A stretch of 64,000 bases of DNA, taken from NCBI RefSeq assembly GCF_002567005.1, contig NZ_NUZU01000013.1, positions 1 through 64,000 on the forward strand. Direction: 5' to 3'. The stretch is from Bacillus sp. AFS073361 (lineage in GTDB: Bacteria > Bacillota > Bacilli > Bacillales > Cytobacillaceae). Shown here piece by piece: positions 18,056 through 25,958 of this stretch. The position numbers were made by a program, and so were the translations under genes. The notes beneath the pieces are model-generated. The model did not search any database. It was not told the DNA's origin and was given only the letters and a program-made list of their open reading frames with translations. Numbering within the stretch: position 1 is the stretch's first letter; the number at the start of each line of letters is the position of its first letter.

Positions 18056-18552
18056 CATCGGTAATTTATAAATTGGACATCCACTGTTAAATCAGCTTCG
18101 CGCACAAGGGAGATTATTTTTTGTAAATCATCCCGGTTTTTACCGCTAACACGTACTTGGTCGTCCTGAACCTGACTTTTCACCTTGACGCCGCTATTTT
18201 TAATGATGGTATTAATTTTTTTAGCATTTTCTTTGTTAATTCCTTGAACTAGTTTAGCTCGTTGACGAACGGTTCCGCCTGAAGCTCCTTCGACTTTTCC
18301 GTAGTCAAGATTCCTTACTGGAACTCCACGTTTTATTAATTTGCTAAATAAAACATCCTTTAGTTGGTCCATTTTATATTCATCATCGGAAACAAGGACC
18401 AGTTCCTCTTTATCTTTATCCAGTGAGACTTCACTTTTGCTGCCTTTAAAATCATAGCGTGTACCAATTTCCTTCATTGTTTGGGCAATCGCATTTGACA
18501 CTTCCGATAAGTCAACTTGAGATACAATATCAAATGAACTATCTTTGGACAT
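18055..18552 (-). CDS. yajQ: YajQ-family nucleotide-binding protein (YitK)
   Basis: A 165-residue protein of the YajQ family, two ferredoxin-like domains. Family landmarks are [37 protein letters not shown] and the C-terminal [13 protein letters not shown] YajQ homologue in Xanthomonas binds cyclic di-GMP; whether this one does is unknown. It is divergent from cvfB, the yitK-yitL arrangement of B. subtilis. The c-di-GMP riboswitch about 8 kb upstream is a possible but unproven functional link. ATG 18552 follows GGAGGTTTTGTT. Confidence 0.93.
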   Translation of the reverse strand: MSKDSSFDIVSQVDLSEVSNAIAQTMKEIGTRYDFKGSKSEVSLDKDKEELVLVSDDEYKMDQLKDVLFSKLIKRGVPVRNLDYGKVEGASGGTVRQRAKLVQGINKENAKKINTIIKNSGVKVKSQVQDDQVRVSGKNRDDLQKIISLVREADLTVDVQFINYR

Positions 18553-18740
18553 AACAAAACCTCCATTTTATAAACATTATATTAAGCTCATGCCTGCTAA
18601 AGTTTCCCTTTATGGGTACATTATAGTAAAATATAGCAGTTCAAACAACTATTTAAAAAGGAAGCGCACGTTCAAACGGATAAATAGGCGCTCCGAATGA
18701 GATAAACTAATTCTCCGTGAAAAGAAAAGAGGATATATAT

Positions 18741-19604
18741 ATGTCTTTAAATGAATTAATTGGTCAAACAACCACATTAACTGTAGCTAGGAAAGCTTCG
18801 TTTGGGTATTTTTTAACAGATGGAAATGAAGATGTATTACTTCATTTTAATCAAGCCCATCAAGAATTTGAAGAAAATGATCAAGTTGAGGTTTTTCTAT
18901 ATGTTGATTCAGAAGGTCGAATCTCTGCTTCAACCAATATTCCTGAAATAGCGATTGGACATTATGCTTGGGTGAAGGTAACCGACTCAAATCCAAGGAT
19001 TGGTGTCTTTTTAAATATTGGACTTCCAAAGGATATCTTGTTAGGTATTGATGATTTGCCTGTACATAAATCCGTTTGGCCCAAACCTGGAGATTTAGTT
19101 TATATTACCTTAAAGCTAAGCAGCAATTATCTCCTTTACGCAAAGCTAGCCACGGACCCAGTGATTGAATCTATTTCTGTAAAAGCAACAAGAGCAAATT
19201 TTAATAAAAATGTGCAAGGACATATTTATAGAACGGCTAAAGTCGGAAGTTGGATCTACACCATCGAAGGTTTTAAAGGATTCATACATGAGTCGCAAAG
19301 ACAGCAAGAGCCGCGGATTGGAGAAAAAGTTGAAGGCCGGATTATTGATGTAAAAGAAGATGGTACGATCAATGTTTCCTTGCTGGCAAGAAAAGAGGAA
19401 ACGCAAGATGTTGATGCGGAACGAATTTATGAGTATTTGATGAGCAGAAATGGTGCTATGCCATATAACGATAAAAGCATGCCTGAAGATATCAAAGATC
19501 GATTTAACTTAAGTAAAGGTGCCTTTAAAAGAGCGCTTGGAAAACTTATGAAGGAGGGCAGGGTATACCAAGAGGGCAGCTGGACATATGTGAAGAAAGA
19601 TTAA
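18741..19604 (+). CDS. cvfB: CvfB-like S1-domain RNA-binding protein (YitL)
   Basis: A 287-residue protein with tandem S1-type OB folds (about 1-65, 66-140 and 150-215, the last with GFKGFIHESQ and INVSLLARKEE) and a C-terminal winged helix (LSKGAFKRALGKLMKEGRV). This is the CvfB family of RNA-binding regulators. The start is placed at ATG 18741 because AGAGGA lies 8 nt upstream; GTG 18717 has no ribosome site. A GGAAGCGC...GCGCTCC inverted repeat lies in the leader (18660-18695). Confidence 0.9.
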   Translation: MSLNELIGQTTTLTVARKASFGYFLTDGNEDVLLHFNQAHQEFEENDQVEVFLYVDSEGRISASTNIPEIAIGHYAWVKVTDSNPRIGVFLNIGLPKDILLGIDDLPVHKSVWPKPGDLVYITLKLSSNYLLYAKLATDPVIESISVKATRANFNKNVQGHIYRTAKVGSWIYTIEGFKGFIHESQRQQEPRIGEKVEGRIIDVKEDGTINVSLLARKEETQDVDAERIYEYLMSRNGAMPYNDKSMPEDIKDRFNLSKGAFKRALGKLMKEGRVYQEGSWTYVKKD

Positions 19605-19670
19605 TGTTTTTACATACTCTTTTCAAATTGACAGAAACTAAGTGTGAAACTATTTGAAAGGGGTAAGGTT

Positions 19671-19802
19671 ATGCCGCACACTTCAGACAACGACAAAAAA
19701 GCGAAAGACAACAATGCCCTTCGCCATGAAAAGAATATGATGCGTGAAAAAAACCGTCAAGCTGGAAAAAATCAATATTCCAAGAAGACAGATCATAAAT
19801 AA
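19671..19802 (+). CDS. Small hydrophilic protein, 43 aa (DUF3941-like)
   Basis: Begins MPHTSDNDKKAKDNNALRHE and ends QYSKKTDHK. It is almost entirely Lys, Asn, Asp and Arg, with no hydrophobic core, so it is probably disordered. A strong GAAAGGGG site precedes ATG 19671. I recall near-identical short proteins across Bacillus annotated DUF3941, but assign the name cautiously. The function is unknown. A repeat fragment starts directly after its stop codon. Confidence 0.7.
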   Translation: MPHTSDNDKKAKDNNALRHEKNMMREKNRQAGKNQYSKKTDHK

Positions 19803-19850
19803 GAAAAGCGGAAGCGCCCTGTTCAGCGGCGTATGGCCTGGAGCTAGACA
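19803..19850 (+). repeat. Fragment of a common Bacillaceae GC-rich repeat
   Basis: AAAAGCGGAAGCGCCCTGTT followed by CAGCGGCGTATGGCCTGGAG resembles short hairpin-forming repeats scattered in Bacillus intergenic regions. GAAAAGCGGAANCGCC recurs in the hairpin at 21710-21745. Confidence 0.5.
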
Positions 19851-19856
19851 ATTTTC

Positions 19857-19892
19857 AAAGTGAGTGAGGAATCCGCCTCACTCACTTTTTGG
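19857..19892 (+). terminator. Terminator downstream of the 43-aa gene
   Basis: AAAGTGAGTGAGG and CCTCACTCACTTT form a long perfect stem followed by TTTTTGG. It overlaps the 3' end of the convergent degV-family gene. Confidence 0.88.
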
Positions 19893-20744
19893 TATTTTAT
19901 TTAAGAAGAAAATGGAGATGGTACCAGCACCTGTATGGGACCCAATAGCCGAACCGATTGATGATATAAAAACTTCGATCGGATGGAATTCTTCTTCAAT
20001 CATCACTTTCATTTCTATAGCGTATTCTTCACAATCCGCGTGGCTAATTCCAATAACTTGATTATTCATTTCTGAGCCGCGGTCCTTCATGATTTCAATG
20101 ATCCGTCGCATCACTTTTTTCTTCCCGCGTATTTTTTCAATTGGGACGAGTCTGCCGTCCTCTACATTGAGGATAGGCTTAATATTCAATAATCCTCCTA
20201 GAAATGCAGAGGCTTTGGATACACGCCCTCCTTTTGCTAAATAATCAAGATCTTCCACTGTAAAAAGATGTTCCATATGAGTGCATCTAAATTGTATATC
20301 TTCTAAGATTTTTTCTTTTTCAATATTTTTAGCAGCAAGAACGGCTGCTTCTCGAACCACAAGACCAATTCCAAGCGAAGCACATTTGGTATCGACAATT
20401 GTTAAATTAAAATTTGGATATTTTTCCTTCACTTGGTCAAGAATCATAACAGCAGTTGAATATGTACCAGATAATTCTGAAGAAAAGGCTATGTATATCC
20501 CGTCTTCACCTTTTTCTGCCATTTCGGTAAATACTTCCTCGAACAGAAGTGGAGAGACTTGAGATGTTTTTGGAACAATTCCACTACGAATTGTTTCATA
20601 TACAGTGTTCGGATCAATGGATTTTACATCTTCATACTCATTGCCATTAATCTCTACTTTTAAAGGAAATAATGTCACTTGGTGCTCTTCATAAAAACTT
20701 TTTGGTAAATCGCATGCGCTATCAGCTAGTATTCGTACCTGCAT
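19878..20744 (-). CDS. yitS: DegV-family fatty-acid-binding protein (YitS)
   Basis: A 288-residue DegV/FakB-family protein that binds a fatty acid between two domains; FakB partners present acyl chains to the kinase FakA for phospholipid synthesis. Landmarks are ILADSACDLP, VPKTSQVSP, AFSSELSGTY, the VDTKCASLG segment and YLAKGGRVSKASAFLGGLLNIKPIL. The start is ATG 20744, 5 nt after AGGTGA; GTG 20753 overlaps that site. It is divergent from yitT, as in B. subtilis. No fakA gene is in the window. Confidence 0.93.
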   Translation of the reverse strand: MQVRILADSACDLPKSFYEEHQVTLFPLKVEINGNEYEDVKSIDPNTVYETIRSGIVPKTSQVSPLLFEEVFTEMAEKGEDGIYIAFSSELSGTYSTAVMILDQVKEKYPNFNLTIVDTKCASLGIGLVVREAAVLAAKNIEKEKILEDIQFRCTHMEHLFTVEDLDYLAKGGRVSKASAFLGGLLNIKPILNVEDGRLVPIEKIRGKKKVMRRIIEIMKDRGSEMNNQVIGISHADCEEYAIEMKVMIEEEFHPIEVFISSIGSAIGSHTGAGTISIFFLNKIPKSE

Positions 20745-20868
20745 ATAGCTCACCTGCTTTCAAACAATTTATAGTTTCAGTTTATCGGTTTAACAATAAA
20801 AATACAATTATCTATCACAGAAAACATTTCAATGGATTCATATTCTCTCAGGTAAAGGGGTAATAGAT

Positions 20869-21711
20869 ATGATTTGGCTTCAGATAAAGAAGCTTGGAGT
20901 GGTAGCAGCGGGTTCCTTGTTGGGCGCCTTAGCGATGAATTTATTTTTGGTACCTGCAAATATTTACTCAAGTGGATTTACAGGAATAGCCCAATTACTT
21001 TCAAAAGTGTTAAGTGACTATACACCAATAAATGTGTCTCTAGGATTTTTATTATTATTGCTGAATATTCCTGTGGCTATTTTAGGATGGAAAAAGGTAG
21101 GAAAATCTTTTACAGTCTACAGCTTTATTAGCGTTGCACTGTCTTCATTATTTTTGATACTTATCCCAATTAAACAGGTTTCAAATGATATCCTTCTAAA
21201 TGCAGTTTTTGGTGGAGTCATCCAAGCCGTTGGTGTTGGAATTACGTTGAAATGGGGAGCATCAACAGGCGGTGTAGACATCATTGCTATGGTTTTATCG
21301 AGAATGAAAGACAAGCCGATTGGACCCTATATGTTGGTCATAAATGGAGTGATTATTTTAACAGCAGGATTTTTGTATGGCTGGGAAAAAGCTCTTTATA
21401 CGCTTGTAACATTATATACTTCGACAAGAGTGATTGACGCTATCCATACTAGGCATGCAAAACTTACGGCAATGATTATTACAAAAAAGGCGGATGTAAT
21501 GAAAAAAGCCATACAAGAAAAACTTGTAAGAGGAATTACAATCCTTCCTGCCAAAGGGGCATTTTCAAACGAAGCGAGAGAAATGTTAATGATCGTCATT
21601 ACACGATACGAACTGTTTGATTTGGAAAGAATCCTTAAGGAAGTAGATCCAAATGCATTTACAAATATCATACAAACAACAAACATTTATGGCTTCTTTC
21701 GAAAAGAGTAG
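20869..21711 (+). CDS. yitT: YitT-family membrane protein
   Basis: A 280-residue integral membrane protein with five to six spans (about 8-27, 48-68, 74-97, 103-125, 145-165) and motifs SSGFTGIAQL and GASTGGVDIIAMVL. It has a cytoplasmic C-terminal DUF2179 domain (about 190-280, including ITILPAKGAFSNEAREMLM and DPNAFTNI). Neighbouring yitS and yitU keep the B. subtilis order. Transport function is suspected for the family but the substrate is unknown. ATG 20869 has a weak AAAGGGG site. Confidence 0.92.
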   Translation: MIWLQIKKLGVVAAGSLLGALAMNLFLVPANIYSSGFTGIAQLLSKVLSDYTPINVSLGFLLLLLNIPVAILGWKKVGKSFTVYSFISVALSSLFLILIPIKQVSNDILLNAVFGGVIQAVGVGITLKWGASTGGVDIIAMVLSRMKDKPIGPYMLVINGVIILTAGFLYGWEKALYTLVTLYTSTRVIDAIHTRHAKLTAMIITKKADVMKKAIQEKLVRGITILPAKGAFSNEAREMLMIVITRYELFDLERILKEVDPNAFTNIIQTTNIYGFFRKE

Positions 21712-21745
21712 AAAAGCGGAAACGCCTTGGCGCTTCCGCTTTTCT
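21710..21745. terminator. Shared terminator, yitT / DUF3813 gene
   Basis: AGAAAAGCGGAAACGCC and GGCGCTTCCGCTTTTCT are near-perfectly complementary with a 2-nt tip. It lies between convergent stops and belongs to the GAAAAGCGGAA hairpin family also seen at 19803. Confidence 0.85.
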
Positions 21746-21746
21746 G

Positions 21747-21932
21747 TTAAGACAGTTGATCAAGCTCTTGTTGCATTTGTTGGAGCTGTGCCTGCTCTGC
21801 TACAGTGGAATTTGCATAAGCAGAACTTAATGCATTTTTCGCTTTCGCCACAGCAGAATCAAGTTCAGCAGGGTTGGCTGAGTTTGCCATTTCAACAAAT
21901 CTTCGTGCTTCTTGGAACAATTGGTTTCCCAT
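21747..21932 (-). CDS. Small DUF3813-like protein, 61 aa
   Basis: Begins MGNQLFQEARRFVEMANSAN and is wholly helical and amphipathic, ending QLQQMQQELDQLS, with a likely coiled coil in the second half. It resembles the DUF3813 family found in Bacillaceae, of unknown function. It lies 2 bp downstream of the 50-aa gene, whose last codons supply its GGAGGAATATAATC ribosome site, so the two are coupled. Confidence 0.8.
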   Translation of the reverse strand: MGNQLFQEARRFVEMANSANPAELDSAVAKAKNALSSAYANSTVAEQAQLQQMQQELDQLS

Positions 21933-21934
21933 GA

Positions 21935-22087
21935 TTATATTCCTCCAAGCGAGGATTCTTGCACATTGGCCATCTTCTGAGCTTCCGCTTCAGCATAGGT
22001 CATGTGATAGGGAATACGTTCCGCATGTTTACTGACCGTATCCGCTCCTTGCTGGACAAAGCGTTTTGATTTGTTTCGTTTACCCAT
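21935..22087 (-). CDS. Small hypothetical protein, 50 aa
   Basis: Begins MGKRNKSKRFVQQGADTVSK, then HAERIPYHMTYAEAEAQKMA and a short tail ending SLGGI. The basic N terminus is followed by a short amphipathic helix, and the protein is too short for a fold call. A GGAGGG site 7 nt before ATG 22087 and close coupling to the next gene support it as real. I do not recognise the family. Confidence 0.7.
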   Translation of the reverse strand: MGKRNKSKRFVQQGADTVSKHAERIPYHMTYAEAEAQKMANVQESSLGGI

Positions 22088-22198
22088 TCGAATCCCTCCA
22101 ATATGCTCAAGGCTTCTTTTTGAAACAGCATCGCTGCCTCAAAAAATAGTATGTACCAAAATGGGGATGTTCATTTAGGTAAACAATGGCGAACGGGG

Positions 22199-23011
22199 TT
22201 AAAATTTTATATTTAACAAATCTGCCAAATATTTTCCCACTCCATCTTCTTCATTGCTTAAGGTAACATGATTGGCAATGTTTTTTACCTTATCAATGGC
22301 ATTTCCCATCGCAATTCCGTGTCCGGCATATTCAAGCATTTCTAAGTCGTTGTCTTCGTCGCCAAACGCAATAACCCGCTCAGCAGGAATGCCAAAGTAA
22401 TCAGACGCTTTTTTTAGCCCGACAGCCTTGTTTAAGCCAACTTTAATAATCTCAACCACATGCCAAGGTGCTGCCCAACTACGGTGGTCAATCACTTCCG
22501 CATGGACTGCGGATAAATGATCGCGAATGGTTTTTAACTGATCTTCATCTGTATGAATTAACAAACTTGTTGGTGATTCCTTTAAATAATCGGCTAAATC
22601 TCCGGTAGTAATATTAGGATTTCCAAAATTAAAAATGTCTAAAAGCTTTTCATCATGATAGTGGAAATACACATCATCAATTACTTCAGCGATAATATTA
22701 TGAAAATGAAAGCTCCTGCACGCTTCAACAATTTCATGTGCAACCTTGATATCTAGTGGTTGGTGATAGCCCCAGTTTGGCTTTCCGGGGTAATGCATAA
22801 ACGCACCATTAAAATTAACAATCGGTGTGTCTAAATTCAATTCACGATAGTACATCTCGCAGGAACGAAAAGGCCGCCCCGTTGCAATCATGACGATATG
22901 ACCTAATTCTCTTGCCTTTTTAATAATTTCTTTTGTTTTTAAAGATATCGTCTTATCATCTTTCAATAAAGTTCCATCTAAATCTAATGCAATTAAGTGT
23001 CTATTTGCCAT
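22199..23011 (-). CDS. yitU: Cof-type HAD hydrolase (YitU)
   Basis: A haloacid-dehalogenase phosphatase of the Cof subfamily, 270 residues. Motif I is LDLDGTLL (nucleophile Asp near residue 9), motif II ATGRPF, motif III Lys in LNKAVGL and motif IV FGDEDNDLEML. The type IIB cap lies between motifs II and III. Such enzymes dephosphorylate sugar phosphates or flavin precursors; YitU of B. subtilis is one of the FMN-precursor phosphatases. ATG 23011 is chosen for its AGAAGGAG site. The reading frame is open to 23113 but has no ribosome site there. Confidence 0.92.
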   Translation of the reverse strand: MANRHLIALDLDGTLLKDDKTISLKTKEIIKKARELGHIVMIATGRPFRSCEMYYRELNLDTPIVNFNGAFMHYPGKPNWGYHQPLDIKVAHEIVEACRSFHFHNIIAEVIDDVYFHYHDEKLLDIFNFGNPNITTGDLADYLKESPTSLLIHTDEDQLKTIRDHLSAVHAEVIDHRSWAAPWHVVEIIKVGLNKAVGLKKASDYFGIPAERVIAFGDEDNDLEMLEYAGHGIAMGNAIDKVKNIANHVTLSNEEDGVGKYLADLLNIKF

Positions 23012-23293
23012 AAGAACTCCTTCTAATATTAATTTCATCGCTAATATAAATGGTGCTTTAGGAAAAATTTTATATTTATGATACACTGCTAATAAAGAAT
23101 CTTCATACTCCAAGGACCCTTATTATTTCTATATTCACTATGTTAACAAGTTTATAACGAAACTGTAAAAAAATTCACACCCAAAGGTATAAAAAAACTA
23201 TATACTTTTTTTTATGAAGTCTCAATTTTAATGATATCAAAGATATTTGCTATAATAATTTTAGGTCAAAGACATTTGAGGAGTGAAAGAAAA

Positions 23294-23602
23294 ATGAATG
23301 AAGAACTAAAAGAGAATATATTGGGTGCGTTAGAGTTAGTTATTGACCCTGAACTAGGAGTAGATATCGTAAACTTAGGGTTAGTATATGATACGGAAAT
23401 GGATGAAGAAGGGAACGTAACCATTACGATGACATTAACATCAATGGGCTGCCCGCTTGCGGGTACGATTGTGGACCAAGTTAAACGAGCATTGGCTGAT
23501 ATCCCAGAAATAAAAGAGGTTGAAGTAAATATTGTTTTCAATCCTCCTTGGAATAAAGATATGATGTCACGTTATGCGAAAATTGCCTTAGGTATTCGCT
23601 AG
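23294..23602 (+). CDS. yitW: MIP18/DUF59 iron-sulfur assembly protein (YitW, SufT-like)
   Basis: A 102-residue MIP18-family protein that assists Fe-S cluster maturation. It has the conserved IDPELGVDIVNLGLVY and the reactive-Cys segment TSMGCPLAGTI, and ends with NPPWNKDMMSRYAKIALGIR. Start ATG 23294 follows GAGGAGTG; the upstream frame to 23231 lacks a ribosome site. It lies next to yitU as in B. subtilis and just before a cluster rich in Fe-S enzymes (radical SAM, Fnr, MoaA, RIC), which fits its role. Confidence 0.93.
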   Translation: MNEELKENILGALELVIDPELGVDIVNLGLVYDTEMDEEGNVTITMTLTSMGCPLAGTIVDQVKRALADIPEIKEVEVNIVFNPPWNKDMMSRYAKIALGIR

Positions 23603-23631
23603 AAAACAGCAGAATTTTCTGCTGTTTTTTT
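23603..23631 (+). terminator. Terminator of yitW
   Basis: AAAACAGCAGAA and TTCTGCTGTTTTTTT form a stem with a TT tip immediately after the stop codon. Confidence 0.92.
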
Positions 23632-23667
23632 ATTCTTCATTTTTTAGACATATTTATTTGCTTGGAA

Positions 23668-23683
23668 TGTGAGAAAGTTCACT
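23668..23683 (+). promoter_or_regulatory. FNR box upstream of the radical SAM gene
   Basis: TGTGAGAAAGTTCACT matches the Bacillus Fnr consensus TGTGA-N6-TCACT exactly. It sits about 80 bp before the start codon. A possible -10 (TATAAT, about 23705) lies about 22 bp downstream, which suits activation from about -41. Confidence 0.75.
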
Positions 23684-23762
23684 TTTTTCGAACATAACCA
23701 CCTTTATAATACATTTTATAAGGCTATCTGATTAAAAGCCAGTATTAGGAGGCATATTCAAT

Positions 23763-24893
23763 ATGAATTTTAGCCGAGATTTTAATAAAGACCCATTTAT
23801 CGTTATTTGGGAACTCACTAGAGCTTGCCAATTAAAGTGCCTGCACTGCCGTGCGGATGCCCAGTATAGAAGAGATCCACGTGAACTATCGTTAGAAGAA
23901 GGAAAAAATTTAATTGATCAAATATATGAAATGAACAATCCAATGCTTGTTTTTACAGGCGGGGACCCGTTGATGAGAGAAGATGTTTTTGAAATTGCAA
24001 AATATGCAGTTGAAAAAGGTGTACGGGTATCAATGACGCCAAGTGCGACACCGAATGTAACCAAAGAAGCTATTGAAAAGGCGAAAGAAGTCGGTCTAGC
24101 ACGTTGGGCATTTAGTATCGATGGTCCTAAAGCCGAGATTCATGATCATTTTAGGGGAACGGCAGGTTCCTTCGACCTTACCATGGAAAAAATAAAATAT
24201 TTGCATGAAGTAGGATTACCTATTCAAATTAATACGGTAATTTCCCGTTACAATATTGACTATCTTGATGAAATGGCAAAAATGGTAGAGGAATTAGGCT
24301 GTGTGCTTTGGAGTGTCTTTTTCCTAGTTCCAACAGGAAGAGGTCAAGAATCGGATATGATTTCTCCTGTTCAACATGAAAAAGTTTTCAGATGGTTATA
24401 CGATTTAAGTAAGCGCGTTTCTTTTGATATCAAAACGACAGAGGCAATGCACTACCGACGGGTTGTGATTCAACAGAAAATGCGTGAAGCGAAAGAAACA
24501 ACCGATGATATCGAGTATTTAAGTGCTTTAACAGAAAAAGGATTAACAGGTTCCATTGACGGATTGGGACGGGCTCCAAAAGGTGTTAATGATGGTAACG
24601 GTTTTGTTTTTATCTCCCATATTGGAGATGTATATCCAAGTGGACTATTACCAGTGAAAGCGGGGAATATTCGTGAAACCCCCTTGGCAGAAATTTACCG
24701 TGAATCACCAATATTTAAATCACTAAGGAACCCTGACCTCTTTAAAGGAAAATGCGGTGTTTGTGAATTCCGTCATGTGTGCGGAGGGTCAAGGTCAAGG
24801 GCCTATGCGATGACAGGAGATTATCTAGAAAGCGAGCCATTCTGCGTTTATATTCCAAAAGCATTAAGAGAGAAGCAAGTTCAGGATAATTAG
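23763..24893 (+). CDS. Radical SAM/SPASM protein (TIGR04053-like)
   Basis: A 376-residue radical SAM enzyme. The [4Fe-4S]-SAM motif CQLKCLHC (CxxxCxxC) lies near residues 22-29 and is followed by FTGGDPLMR and SIDGPKAEIHDHFRG. A C-terminal SPASM-type cluster site CGVCEFRHVCGGS plus a later Cys (EPFC) holds auxiliary Fe-S. The layout resembles AhbD/NirJ-type haem-modifying enzymes and the TIGR04053 group, whose substrate is unknown. The FNR box and Moco neighbours point to an anaerobic role. ATG 23763 follows TTAGGAGG. Confidence 0.85.
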   Translation: MNFSRDFNKDPFIVIWELTRACQLKCLHCRADAQYRRDPRELSLEEGKNLIDQIYEMNNPMLVFTGGDPLMREDVFEIAKYAVEKGVRVSMTPSATPNVTKEAIEKAKEVGLARWAFSIDGPKAEIHDHFRGTAGSFDLTMEKIKYLHEVGLPIQINTVISRYNIDYLDEMAKMVEELGCVLWSVFFLVPTGRGQESDMISPVQHEKVFRWLYDLSKRVSFDIKTTEAMHYRRVVIQQKMREAKETTDDIEYLSALTEKGLTGSIDGLGRAPKGVNDGNGFVFISHIGDVYPSGLLPVKAGNIRETPLAEIYRESPIFKSLRNPDLFKGKCGVCEFRHVCGGSRSRAYAMTGDYLESEPFCVYIPKALREKQVQDN

Positions 24894-24901
24894 ATAAATA
24901 G

Positions 24902-24937
24902 GACAAGGCTGGCCCATTATAATGAGACAGCCTTGTC
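24902..24937. terminator. Hairpin between the radical SAM gene and fnr1
   Basis: GACAAGGCTG and CAGCCTTGTC form a 10-bp stem with an AT-rich loop. There is no T-run on either side, so it is a weak terminator or a 3' stabiliser for the convergent transcripts. Confidence 0.55.
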
Positions 24938-24976
24938 TGTAATGTTATGGAAAATAAAAAAAGACGGCATGCCATA

Positions 24977-25675
24977 CTATTCAATATTGCAATAGACTGC
25001 CGAACAATTTTCACAATCGATTTCATTTTTTAAGTATTGTAAATCCAAAATGGATATTTTTCCTTTTTTAACAGAAATGATTTTATCCTTTTTTAGTTCA
25101 CTTAGAATCCGGTTTGTACTTTCACGGGATGTACCGCAGAAATTAGCCAGTTCTTGGTTTGTAAGCGGAAGATCAATTAGAATTCCGTTATCTTTTTGAA
25201 TACCATAACTATTTGTCATTCGGATAAGAGTTGAAAATAGTGCCCCTCGTTTCCCATTTAGGACAAGATCGCGAAACTTTGTTTGCGTTTTACGGAAATG
25301 ATCACTCATCCATTTCATGAATTCAAAGGCAAGTTTACTATTTTGAAAAATTTCGCTTTCAATGACATCTTTTTTTATTGCAGCAACTTCTCCTTCTTCA
25401 AGAACCATTGCACTCAATAAATACCTAGGATTATCCGTAAATAGGGTTAATTCTCCGCAAATATCATTTTCTCCACAAATTCTTAACGAAAGTTCACGAC
25501 CATCTGATGTGATTTTACTAATTTGAACTTTTCCAGAAATGATAATATAAAGTTCTTCAGCAACCATTCCTTCTTGAAATAAAAAGCTTCCTCTTTCACT
25601 TTTAAATTTCCGATCTGCAAATCTAAGTAATTCTTTTATTTCAATGGAATGAGTTGGTTTCATTGGTATTGTCAT
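24977..25675 (-). CDS. fnr: Fnr, Crp/Fnr-family oxygen-sensing regulator, copy 1
   Basis: A 232-residue regulator with an N-terminal cyclic-nucleotide-like beta-barrel (about 15-130, with EELYIIISGKVQISK and ICGELTLFT), a dimer helix and a C-terminal winged helix (QELANFCGTSRESTNRILSEL). The C-terminal CENCSAVYC has the Cys-x2-Cys-x4-Cys spacing of Bacillus Fnr, which binds a [4Fe-4S] cluster and activates anaerobic genes. ATG 25675 is chosen because AGAGGTGA lies 6 nt before it; GTG 25684 is inside that site. It is divergent from moaA. No FNR box was found upstream of it. Confidence 0.9.
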   Translation of the reverse strand: MTIPMKPTHSIEIKELLRFADRKFKSERGSFLFQEGMVAEELYIIISGKVQISKITSDGRELSLRICGENDICGELTLFTDNPRYLLSAMVLEEGEVAAIKKDVIESEIFQNSKLAFEFMKWMSDHFRKTQTKFRDLVLNGKRGALFSTLIRMTNSYGIQKDNGILIDLPLTNQELANFCGTSRESTNRILSELKKDKIISVKKGKISILDLQYLKNEIDCENCSAVYCNIE

Positions 25676-25958
25676 CGGTTTCACCTCTACGCATCATTTT
25701 AATAACCATCTATTTTGAAATCTTCATGATTTGTTTGTTAATAATATTTTATCCTATTAGAAGGCATAAAATAGAAGTAAACAATGACAATATAGTGAAA
25801 ACTTATAAGGACCTAAAGTATTTCTAGATAGGCAAACTTCTGCTAAGATAAGACTTATACAATTATAAGTATTGTCATAGTGAATAATGTAACAGTCTTT
25901 TCTACGAATGACTGATACACTAAAAACAGGTTCCTTAAAAATAATGGAGTTGAGATTA

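Noticed and set aside
19878-19892. Direct use of the GTGAGTGAGG hairpin as a degV terminator
   Set aside because: On the minus strand the stem is followed by CTTTGAAAATTG, a poor T-run, so it is assigned to the plus-strand gene only.
25685-25958. FNR box between fnr1 and moaA
   Set aside because: Searched by eye on both strands; no TGTGA/TCACA half-site pair with 6-bp spacing is present.
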